Below are positions 1-9,183 of a stretch of 64,000 bases of DNA, piece by piece; position 1 is the stretch's first letter; every line of letters starts with the position of its first letter. The notes under the pieces are model-generated. The model saw nothing but the letters and a program-made list of their open reading frames with translations. It searched no databases and had not been told where the DNA came from. This DNA is from Prunus persica. Its lineage: Eukaryota > Streptophyta > Magnoliopsida > Rosales > Rosaceae. The DNA lies in NCBI RefSeq assembly GCF_000346465.2, contig NC_034014.1, forward strand, positions 10,414,505-10,478,504. Reading direction: 5' to 3'. The position numbers and the translations under genes are program-made.

Positions 1-3000
1 AACATCAATCAGGAAGGGGAAGATGACGTGCCTACAGCAATAGACAGTGCGGAGTTTGAACAGTATGAAAAACTGTTAAAAAATGCCAACCAAGAGTTAT
101 ACCCGGGGTGTGAGAGCTTTTCCGTTCTCACTGCCATTGTGGAGCTAATGCACGGAAAAATAAAGTATCGTATGTCGAACTTGTGTTTCGATTACTTTTT
201 GGGGGTTTTCATGAGAATGCTTCCGACGGACAATTGTTTGCCGAAAAATCATAAACATGCACAGAAGGTGTTGCATGGTCTTGGATTGGGTTATGAAAAA
301 ATCCACGCTTGCAAAAACAATTGCATGTTATTCTACAAAGAGCATGAAACGTTGGATACATGCCCTATATGTAATGAGTCGAGGTTCAAAATGACATCCC
401 AGAATAGAACGACTAAGATACCACAAAAAGTCATGCGTTATCTGCCCCTTAAACCTAGGTTGCAGCGATTGTATATGTCGACGCATACTGCCACAGACAT
501 GAGATGGCATAAGGAAAAACGGGTAAACGATGATGTGATGCGGCATCCTGTGGATGGGGAGGCATGGAAAGAGTACGATCGAACGTTCCCCGAGTTTGCT
601 GCTGATCCCCGAAATGTTAGATTGGGACTTGCCACTGACGGATTCAATCCGTATGGGGTTCTAAACCAACACCACAGCACTTGGCCGATTTTCGCATTCC
701 CATATAATTTGCCGCCTTGGAAATGCATGAAAAAAGAATACATGATAATGACTGTTTTGATAACTAAGGATCCTGGCAGGTCAATTGATGTGTACTTAAG
801 GCCTCTGGTTGATGAGCTGAAGGATTTATGGACAAACGGTGTTCGCACGTACGATAAATCAACTGGGAGGATGTTCACTTTGCGAGCAGCAGTTATGTGG
901 ACTGTGAATGATTTTCCAGCATATGCAATGGTTTCTAGGTGGAGCACAAAGGGTTATATGGCATGTCCTGTATGCAAGGAAGATGTAACTTCTGGTTGGC
1001 ACGCGGGAAAAGTTTGTTACCTTGGTCATCGGAGATGGTTGCCATGGGACCACGAGTGGCGAGAAAAAGATAAAGAGTTCGACGGGAACACAGAGCGTCG
1101 CCTCAGACCTAGAGAATGGTCCGGTGATGAGATCTTGGAACAGCTGAACCGTTTGGATTTTGCTCCGTTCGGAAAAACAGTTAGTCGGACCAGACCTTCT
1201 ACACATTTGAACTGGACGCACAAGCCTATGTTTTTTGAGCTCCCATATTGGTCGAAACTGAAATTGAGGCACAATCTAGATGTGATGCATGTTGAGAAAA
1301 ATGTATTCGACACATTGGTGGGCACGATTCTAGATATCGAGGGGAAGACGAAGGATACGATCAAAGCTCGTCTTGATTTGGAAAGAATGGGCATACGAAG
1401 GGGTTTATGGATGAATAGGGACAGTGATAAAGCTAGAAGGGATCTTGCATTCTTCTCTATGAAACCGAATGACAAAAAAGAGTTTCTAAAGTTTGTATCG
1501 TCTGTCAAATTTCCCGATGGGTATGCTTTTAATATCGCACGTTGCGTGAATGTCGATGGGTGTAAATTTACTGGACTTAAGAGCCATGACTGCCATGTGT
1601 TTATGCAACGCCTACTTCCTGTGGGTATTCGACACCTACTGCCGGAAGATGTGGTGAAGCCAATCATCTTGTTATCCAGATTTTTTTCTCAACTGACGGC
1701 AAAAACATTGCGAAGGACGGACATGTTTCAGTTGCGCCATGACATTGTCCAAGTCCTATGCAAGTTTGAGATGATATTTCCTCCAGCTTTCTTCACAAGT
1801 ATGATGCACGTGATGGTTCACTTGCCAGAAGAGGCATTGCTTGCTGGTCCTGTCAACTATCGCTGGATGTATCCAATAGAAAGGTATATAATCATTTTCG
1901 TTTGTGTATGCATCATTATCACAGGCTTGCTAATTTGTATCATATCTTTTTATTTTGACAGGCTTCTCGGAGAGCTGAAAAAAAATGTACGCAACAGGGC
2001 GAAGCCCGAAGGATCAATTATAGAGGCTTGGGTTCAATATGAGTCGCTTACTTTCTGTGGAATGTATTTAAAAGATGTGGAGACGGTTTTCAATCGTCCT
2101 CAGCGTAATAACGACGGAGGTATGAGAAAGGAAAAACTTTCTGTTTTTGCCCAAAGCGCACGGCCCTTTGGAGATCCTGGACGAGGGGAGTCGTTTTCTA
2201 GAAATGACATGGAAGTAGCGCATTGGTTCGTACTGAACAATTGTGATGAGATAATGGCATACTTAGATGAGCATGAAGAGATGATGAAGCGAGAACATCC
2301 ATCACATTTAGTTGCCCAGAAACAATGTGAATTATTTCCACAATGGTTTTTGGAATCTGTAAGTTATAAGTGTTTTGTATTTGACAAATATAAATTGTAG
2401 TATTTAATTTTATTAGACTAACATGTGAATGATTTTCTATTATATTAGGTGAATAAGTTGAAATCATCGAATTCCCCCACTTACAGTGATGAGTTATATA
2501 ACTTGGCCTTCGGCCCGATTCGCGCTGAATTGTTTTCGGGTTGTTATATTAACGGCGTTAAATTTTTGGGGGCTGCACGAGATGACAAGTTGTGTACGCA
2601 AAACAGCGGTGTCCATGTCCCAGGTGGAGGCGAAAGTACGAACATTGATTTCTATGGCAAACTCACAAATGTCGTTCAATTGCTTTACAAAGATCGATAC
2701 CAAGTGATCATGTTTAAGTGTCGATGGTTTGATAGCAACCCAAATAGGCCGGGAAGTGTTAAAATCGACCATGGCTTACTATCTGTGAACATTAACAGAA
2801 CTTGGTATGATGACGACCCTTACATTTTGGCGAACATGGCAACACAAATTGTGTATCTAGATGACCCTAAAGCCGGCAGCAGTTGGAAAATTGTTCAGAA
2901 GATGGATCATAGGAACGTGTATGCTATACCAGAACTAGACCTAACTGACAACGACGTCGACAATGTGGCTGACCAACGTTTAGAATCATCAATGGAAAAT

Positions 3001-3246
3001 GATGCGGAAACACTTCGAGATACACATGTTATACAAGAACCGTTTCAAATCCAAGGAGTGTCTTCAATCGAAATACCGATTCAGTCAATTACAATTGACC
3101 TCGGGGATCTTCCAAGATTCGATGTTGCAGTGGGCATGAGCAGCGAAGATGATGTAGTTATAGTAGATGAGGAGGAGGAGGATTGGGAGACCGAAAGTGA
3201 TGATAGCGACGATAACGAAAGTTATTATAGTTCAGATGATGAATAA
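1..3246 (+). CDS. CACTA TNP2-type transposase, 5' end off-window
   Basis: This is the transposase of the CACTA element. The frame is open from base 1, so the gene starts upstream; the N-terminal transposase-associated domain is missing from view. My model is exons <1..1883, 1962..2358 and 2449..3246. The first exon holds the Transposase_21 (TNP2) region with a CPICNESRF zinc-like motif near 363-392, an LATDGFNPYG motif near 629-658, CPVC near 965, and DVMHVEKNVFDTLVG near 1279-1323. A DUF4218-like region follows (about 1560-2000). The last exon holds a DUF4216-like region (GCYINGVKFLGAARD, GKLTNVVQLLYKD) and ends in an acidic Asp/Glu/Ser tail. The 78-bp intron 1884-1961 has no stop and is a multiple of three, so an unspliced reading also stays open. 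There are no internal stops or frameshifts. Confidence 0.88.
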
Positions 3247-3558
3247 TTAAATTTGTTGTAATTTTATTATGTTACTGTACAGACTTTGTGTAATACAAAT
3301 GTTTGAATATATATAGTACAAATATCCAAACCTTATATATGTGGAAAACTGACACTTTATTCAAATAAATTTAGTTATAAAATATTGGTAAATCAATATA
3401 TCCAAACCCTTTTAATAATCATTTTTAATTTTTGTTTTTGACAAAACAAATTTATAAAATGAAAATGATACAAAATTTGTTATAAAACATTGATCAATAA
3501 ACATTTTTATATAGAGTTTGAAAACTATTGACAATAAACATTTTGCAAAATATAAAAC
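3247..3558. other. AT-rich 3' flank of the transposase gene
   Basis: No coding signal or repeat is visible. It is AT-rich DNA following the transposase stop codon and probably includes its 3' untranslated region. Confidence 0.5.
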
Positions 3559-3712
3559 CCTTGCGCGACGAAGAAAACCTCGTCGTGCAAAGTTTGCACG
3601 TCCCAAAATACACTAGTCGCGTGAAGTTAAAACATTGCGCGACAACGTGTCTTCCGTCACGCGCAAAAGTTTGCGCGACGATAAAACTATGTTCGTCGCG
3701 CAAATATATATC
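3559..3712. repeat. Three TTGCGCGACG hairpin units downstream of the transposase
   Basis: Three closely spaced inverted repeats each begin TTGCGCGAC and end in a near-complement such as CGTCGCGCAA, with a 10-16 base spacer (about 3561-3598, 3634-3668, 3672-3704). They match the element's subterminal motif but lie inside it, at the 3' end of the transposase gene. Confidence 0.8.
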
Positions 3713-3746
3713 ATTTTATAATATATATTACATATACACATATATA

Positions 3747-4330
3747 TTTGAAATTGACGATCGAGTTAGAGTATTGTATTCATATAGGGTCATGGAGTGT
3801 AGGTGTAAAAATTCATCAAAATCGGAGTTAAAATAACCGTTAAATCATCAGTTTTCATTTATAACCGTTCAAAAGTTTTGTCCCGTTACTTGATCTCTGA
3901 ATGTTTTATTTTTTCGATTTTTGGGGTGTAAGATCTCGAAGTACAAATAAACGAGTTTGACGGCTGGATTGCTGAAACTACTTTTGTAGAATGCGTTTGC
4001 CATATCAACCATATATTCACAAACAATAAATAGTTTACTTATACGTTCGTTAAATATAACATCACCTTATGTCATATCACCCTAGTGTAAACATCTGAAA
4101 TTGAAGATCAAATTCACTAATTGTATTCAAATAGGGTAAAGAAAAGTAGCTGCAAAAAATTATACAAATCAGAGCTAAAATAACCGTTAAATCATGACTT
4201 TTCATTTACAACCGTCGATAAGTTTCGTGCTGTTACTCGATCTCTTAAACTTTGTTTTTGTCGATTTTTGGCATATACGATCTCGAAGTGTAAAAAAACA
4301 AGTTTGCCGGTTGGATCATGAAAACTAGTT
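3747..4330 (+). repeat. Two diverged direct repeats inside the CACTA element
   Basis: Segments 3747-3983 and 4096-4330 are diverged direct copies. Both contain the run AAAATAACCGTTAAATCAT, then a TTTTCATTTA-AACCGT block, CGATTTTTGG, and GATCTCGAAGT, in the same order. No protein is encoded. Confidence 0.75.
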
Positions 4331-4379
4331 TCGGGTTGAGGGTTTCTGCGGTTTAGGGTTTAGGGTTTAGGGTAAAGGG

Positions 4380-5165
4380 TTTGCGCGACGAATAAACTTA
4401 TTTGCTCGCGCAAGGCCCCAAGGACTGAATTGCGCGACGAATACAAGTCAGTTCGTCGCGCCATACCAGCCATAACTTTCACATTTCACTCTGTCCCTCC
4501 TTGGACACTTAGCGGAAATTTTTTTGCGAGGTCTTGCGCGACGCATTAGATTCCCTTCATCGCGCCATATCAGCCATTTCACATTTGACTGTCTTCCTCC
4601 CTGGACACTTAGCGGAAATTTTCTTGCGAGGTATTGCGCGACGAAACCTCTTAACGTCGTCGCGCAATATCAGCCAGACTATGACATTTTTGAGATTTTG
4701 CGCGACGCTAGTAGTACGTCGCGCAATCTCAGCCAGCCCTGTCTCATTGGACAGACATCATGTCATTTTTTTTTCGAGTTTTTGCGCGACGCTGTGGTAT
4801 GCGTCGCGCAAACCCTAGTACCCAAATTCAGGCTATTCGCAACATTGCGCGACGAAACATATGAATGTACGTCGTGCAAGATTTCAATCTCGCCCGCTAA
4901 ACCCTAAATCCCAAATTTTGGCGGCCGCCATCATTGCGCGACGAAACATATGCTTGTGCGTCGCGCAAGAATAAAAATTCGCCCGCTAAACCCTAAATCC
5001 CAAATTTTGGCGGACTGCCAACATTGCGCGACGAACACTCACATTTGTGCGTCGCGCAATATTGGCGGATGAATGACTTTGCGCGACGAACTCAATTATT
5101 TTTCGTCGCGCAATAGCCATTTAAAATTTCTTGCGCGACGTTACTTTGGGTTCGTCGCGCAAAAA
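4380..5165. repeat. Array of 11 TTGCGCGACGAA / TTCGTCGCGCAA hairpins between the two CACTA genes
   Basis: I count 11 inverted-repeat units, starting near 4381, 4431, 4535, 4634, 4699, 4782, 4845, 4935, 5026, 5079 and 5132. Each arm is TTGCGCGACG(A/C) followed after 8-17 bases by its complement. Parts of the array are themselves tandem: one ~100-bp unit (TGGACACTTAGCGGAAATTT at about 4503 and 4603) and one ~91-bp unit (CGCCCGCTAAACCCTAAATC at about 4891 and 4981). In maize Spm, short subterminal motifs bind TNPA. By analogy this array, just upstream of the second gene, may be a protein-binding and autoregulatory region. Confidence 0.85.
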
Positions 5166-5409
5166 CGAATAAAATTTCAGAAACCACGCGATGGCCTCCT
5201 TCTTCCCCAGATTTCTGAAATTTCTCCCCGCCGTCTCTCTCCCCGCCGTCAGCTCAGCCTCCTACCCCGGTGGATTTGGACCGCGCCCGCGACGTTGGTG
5301 GTACCCCGGAGCTCCCCCGCCTTCGCCGTCAAGCCAGCCGCTGCGAGTTCTTCGGTTTTCATCGAATCGGCTCCGCCGTATTCTCCCTCCTCCGGCGACC
5401 AATTCCGAC

Positions 5410-5965
5410 AACTGAGGTATGGTTTCTATCCTATTTTTAACGCTTTAGCTGATGGTTGGGTAGGATTTCTGAATTTGTTGCACTAGGGCACTTAATTTGA
5501 AACCCTAAGTTTCGGCCGGATTTTGATTTTCAATTCCGGCCACTTCCGGCCATTTTTCGGGGTATGTCCGAGAACAAAAGTGGCTCCAATTGATGTTTTG
5601 AACCTAGGATAGGAACCTTGCCCCTTAGTTTTAAGCATTTTCTGGCGATTGGTATCGCTTTGGACACCCGCGCGCTGCCGGCGCGTGGGGCGGCGCGTGG
5701 GTTTCTGTAGCAACCCGAATTCGGTCCTAGTGCATTCCTGTAGTTGTCACGAGCGCATAGGTGTTTTCGGATTAGAATTTGGTTACCGTTTGCGCCTCGA
5801 ATGGATTTTGCCTATTGTGCGATTTCCGGGGTTGTTATGTACGGACCGTTGGATCGAACTCAAACTCACGTATGGTGTACCTTGTATTTCTTGGATCGTC
5901 TACGATTCGACGGATCGTGGATCGGAGTCCCGGATACTCCGAACTCGCAAACCCTAGGTCAATAA
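5410..5965 (+). repeat. LTR-derived segment forming the leader and first intron of the second CACTA gene
   Basis: This segment matches, in order and over its whole length, the solo LTR at about 13440-13985 and, inverted, the second solo LTR at about 46160-46730. Shared landmarks include CTGATGGTTGGGTAGG, GGCCACTTCCGG, ATCGCTTTGGACACCC, CGCTGCCGGCGCGTG, TTGTCACGAGCGCATAGG and GATCGGAGTCCCGGATACTC, each allowing a few changes. The flanking sequence on both sides belongs to the CACTA element. The segment includes a plausible splice donor (GAG|GTATGG near 5417) that fits an acceptor at 6041. Confidence 0.85.
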
Positions 5966-6041
5966 TGTGAATGAAATTGTATGTGTTTTCAAATATTCGT
6001 ATATTTTATTAATTTGTATGTGTATTAATGAAAATGTGCAG

Positions 6042-6352
6042 ATGTCAGGCCTGATTACACGTCGTAGGGCGGTGACGACCACGCAGAGTACGGCGCCCCT
6101 GACTCAGCCGACATCTGCTGCCACTGCTCCAGCATCTCCTGCCACTGCGCCGGCACTGATGGACCACTTGGCAGTTGGACCTGCGGGGTCCCAGGGGCCT
6201 GCCTCATCCGCGTCATCAGTGGCGCAGCCTGTTAGTGCCAGGCGGCGTCATCGGCCCGCCAGCACCACCGAGACCACATCCACTGATGCGTCGGGGTCAC
6301 AGCCAGGTATAGCTTTCCTTTTTCTCCAGTTAATTTTATTTTTTATTTCTTG

Positions 6353-6405
<53 letters not shown>

Positions 6406-7950
6406 TGTGTGTGTGTATTTGATTGTTAAATTTGTTATTTATTTAACATTCATGTCATCTTTCTTTGCAGCCAAGAGGAACACCCGAGGGCCGTGTCGGC
6501 AGTTGAAGACGGCGGAGGTCACCCGGGTGACCAACAGTCGTATCAACATCGGATACGACAAGCGACATCGGGCTGCACCGACGGCGGAGTTGCATAGCTC
6601 CTTGGCCCACGACATTGGTCATGTCATTCGGAGCTATTGCCCGATGCAATGGAAGTCTTGGAAGGTGATGCCTGACGAGACCAAGACTCAGGTTCGCGGC
6701 CAGTTGTCGGTATGTAGGCCTTTTCATTCTTTTTCTTTCAAACGTTATATTTATATTATTTAAATGTATGTAATTAATTTATTGCAGACGAACTACAACT
6801 TGGAGGACCTTGATGAAGAGTCGTTGGCGTACGTCAACAGACTCTTCTCTGAGAGGTACAAGCAGTGGAAGAGCGACTTGCACCACCATTTTGAGGCGTT
6901 CGATGATCCGCAAGTTGCTCTTCAAGAGGGTTGCCCGAAAGAGCTTGAGGGGCGGGAGGATAGTTGGGCGTGGCTCTGCGCTCATTTTCAGGCGCCCGCT
7001 TTTGTGGTAATTTGTTATATTTATTTTTATTTTCTTATTATTGTTTATTTAATTTTTTATATTTAATTTCAATTTCAACTAATACATTTTATTTTTTGTA
7101 TAACAGAATAAAGCCAAAGTCAATAAGGGCAATAGGAAGAAGAAGACTCTTCTCCATCATTCGGGTTCCAGGCCCTTCTCCTATAGGATGGATGCCCGGC
7201 GTCAAGTAATAATAAAATAATTTTTATTTAATTTTTACTTTTTCATTATTCTTAATTTATTTTTTCGTTCTAATATTTTTCTTCTTGTGTTCAATTTAGG
7301 GGGGGTCCAAATTCCCAGAGATCGACGTCTTTGGCGACGTTTATGTTCGACCTGGGAATGAATTGGCCGAGTCCCTTCATGTAAGTATTATTTAATTTTA
7401 ATTCTTATGTTGCGCATTCAACTTTAAAGGTTATTATATGAATGTTTGAATTTATATTTTATGTTATGCTAAACAGACGACGATGGTGGAGAGGAGCCAG
7501 TTGGTTCTTCAGGAGTCTGCCTCCCAACTTCCTCCCGATACTCCGATCGAGTCTGTGGATCCTCCACAGGATGCTGGGTTTCATATCTTGACGGAGACAT
7601 TGGATCAGACTCTAGGGAGGAGACCGGGGACATATTGTAGAGGGATGGGGAATGCCAGGCGGAGGGAACCCAGACCCCGTTCATCAGCGCAGTCAAACAG
7701 TCAGGTCACTGCTTTGACAGCACAGGTGGCCACTCTTCAGAGCCAGATGTCGGTCATTCTGCAGTCCCTCGCACAGTCCGGCATTCCAGTCCCGCATTTT
7801 GATGTGCCGACCTCCCAGCCCGTCCACCCCGAGCATGCCCACCAGACCACTGCCTCGGTGGACGCCCAGACCACTGCCCCGGTGGACGCCCAGACCTCCG
7901 AGCCGCATACTGGCGACGACCCGGTTGATTTTGCTTCATTATTTGATTAG
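6042..7950 (+). CDS. CACTA second protein, TNPA/Transposase_24-like
   Basis: This is the likely accessory DNA-binding protein of the CACTA element. Exons 6042..6306, 6471..6709, 6788..7006, 7107..7205, 7300..7380 and 7477..7950 all join in frame at GT-AG borders and give 458 residues. An N-terminal Ala/Thr/Pro/Ser-rich stretch is followed by the Transposase_24 (plant Ptta/En/Spm) core: RGPCRQLK, RINIGYDKRHRAA, HVIRSYCPMQWKSWKVM, a Tyr/Trp-rich segment and NKAKVNKGNRKKK. The C-terminal part has a heptad-like stretch (VTALTAQVATLQSQMSVILQ) that could form a coiled coil, then a Pro/Thr-rich tail with a short repeat (ASVDAQTTAPVDAQT). The start ATG directly follows a splice acceptor, so an upstream non-coding exon (about 5166-5417) is likely. 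That exon contains a 74-codon upstream ORF at 5191-5415. No disruptions are seen. Confidence 0.8.
6356..6417. repeat. (GT)n microsatellite in an intron of the second CACTA gene
   Basis: This is a near-uninterrupted GT dinucleotide run of about 60 bases with a single TAT interruption. It lies between the first and second coding exons. Confidence 0.95.
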
Positions 7951-8126
7951 TGTCTTTATTTTCATCATAAACATTTATTTTATTTGTAATACATTTATTT
8001 TATTTTATAACAAAATTTTATTCTAATTTATTTTTATTGCAATTTCATTTAATCAATAAAAAAAAACCAATTTTATTGACAAAAAAAATAAATAATAAAA
8101 AATAAAAAAAATTGTAATATTATTTT

Positions 8127-8720
8127 TGCGCGACGGAATTATATTTCGTCGCGCAAACCCACATGTCAAAAAAATAAAAAATCAACTTTTTTATTACTTT
8201 TAATTCTTGCGCGACGAATACATACGTCTCTTTGCGCGTCGCAATATTTCGTCGCGCATCATATTTTGCGCGACGACAGATATTTGCGTCGCGCAAAGGT
8301 ATGAGCGACGAAACCTTTCTCATCGCGCGAATGGTTCTGCGACGAACATATACGTCTCCCGAACAAGTTTTGCGCGACGAATTATATTTCGTCGCGCTAT
8401 CCCTGTCGTCGCGTAAATTACGTGCGCCGAATACTTTGTCGTCGCGCAAATATTATGCGACGAACCGTTTTGTCGTCGCTCAAATATACGCGCGCCGAAT
8501 ACGTTGTCGTCGCGCAAATATTCATGCGACGAACAGTTATTTCGTCTCCACACCATTGGTGCAACGATGGTTTACCCGTCGCACAGTTTTGCGCGACGAC
8601 GGGTTATTCGTCGTCGCGCAAAGGCTTTCTTCACGATCTTCGCGCGACGAATATTTTGTCGCGCTTAATTTAGTGCGACTAAATAAGACTTTGCGCGACG
8701 TTCTGTTGTTCGTCGCGCAA
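8127..8720. repeat. 3' subterminal hairpin array of the CACTA element
   Basis: At least eight units of TTGCGCGACG(A) and its complement TCGTCGCGCAA occupy this stretch, in more degenerate form than the internal array; variants such as GAGCGACGAA and TGCGACGAAC alternate with good copies. The last good hairpin (about 8692-8720) sits about 15 bases from the element end. The position matches the subterminal repeats of CACTA elements that bind the accessory protein. Confidence 0.88.
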
Positions 8721-8723
8721 AGA

Positions 8724-8739
8724 GTAAAATGTAGTAGTG
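8724..8739 (+). other. Right terminal inverted repeat of the CACTA element
   Basis: The reverse complement reads CACTACTACATTTTAC and begins with the diagnostic CACTA pentamer. TGG follows at 8740-8742 and would be the right copy of a 3-bp target duplication; the left copy is out of view. Confidence 0.75.
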
Positions 8740-9183
8740 TGGATTGTATAAACAAGCAGCTTGTGAATGACCAAATGATCATCCATCCATGGACTTAAAA
8801 AGCAATTATTTTGAGTCAAGCAAATGAAATCATTATTGTTGTAAATCCATGTTTTACATGGATAAGTGGATGTCACCATAATACCCATTATCTAATATAT
8901 AACTCACCCCACCATGTATCACCATATTCCCACCATACCTAAATACACTATGTCATACCTACCTCTCCCACTATACCTTTGTGATGTGATTGAAAGTTGA
9001 AACCTACAATTTATGTAGTAAACTATGTATTTTCTATGCCTATAAATAGGCACCAAAGATGAATGAAATATACAAGACTAGATGAGTAGGAACTCATGGT
9101 TGAGCTCCTGAGAATTGTTCCTCCATTGTTTTCTCTTCTTCCAAATCTCTCTCCAAAATCCTCTTCAGTTTACAACACGTTAT
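8740..9183 (+). mobile_element. LTR-like segment of a copia-type retrotransposon
   Basis: The sequence has a retroviral-type promoter layout: a TATA box (CTATAAATAGG near 9041), a short leader, and an end at about TTTACA followed immediately by ACACGTTATCAGCACGA. That last block is a primer-binding region seen in many plant copia elements (recalled, not searched). The start is uncertain because it abuts the CACTA terminus. No second LTR was found in the window. Confidence 0.5.

Larger units (their letters stand above)
1..8739 (+). mobile_element. CACTA (En/Spm) transposon, right-hand part, left end outside the window
   Basis: The block contains, in order, a TNP2-type transposase, inverted-repeat arrays, a second transposon gene of the TNPA/Transposase_24 type, and a subterminal array. 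It stops at 8739 with a terminus whose reverse complement reads CACTACTACATTTTAC, the CACTA signature. Both genes have clean GT-AG introns and uninterrupted reading frames, so the element may be autonomous or recently so. The left terminal repeat and the 5' part of the transposase lie before base 1, so the element's full length and its 3-bp target duplication cannot be checked here. Confidence 0.88.

Noticed and set aside
3601..3620. CACTAG near 3611 as a possible internal left end of a smaller CACTA element
   Set aside because: The bases following CACTA do not match the right terminal repeat (CACTACTACATTTTAC).
4344..4372. Telomere-like TTTAGGG repeats
   Set aside because: Only about three units occur, inside the CACTA element, with no extended array; not evidence of a chromosome end.
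4380..5165. CRISPR-like regular repeat array
   Set aside because: This is plant nuclear DNA. The repeats are inverted pairs within a CACTA element, with irregular spacing and related spacers.
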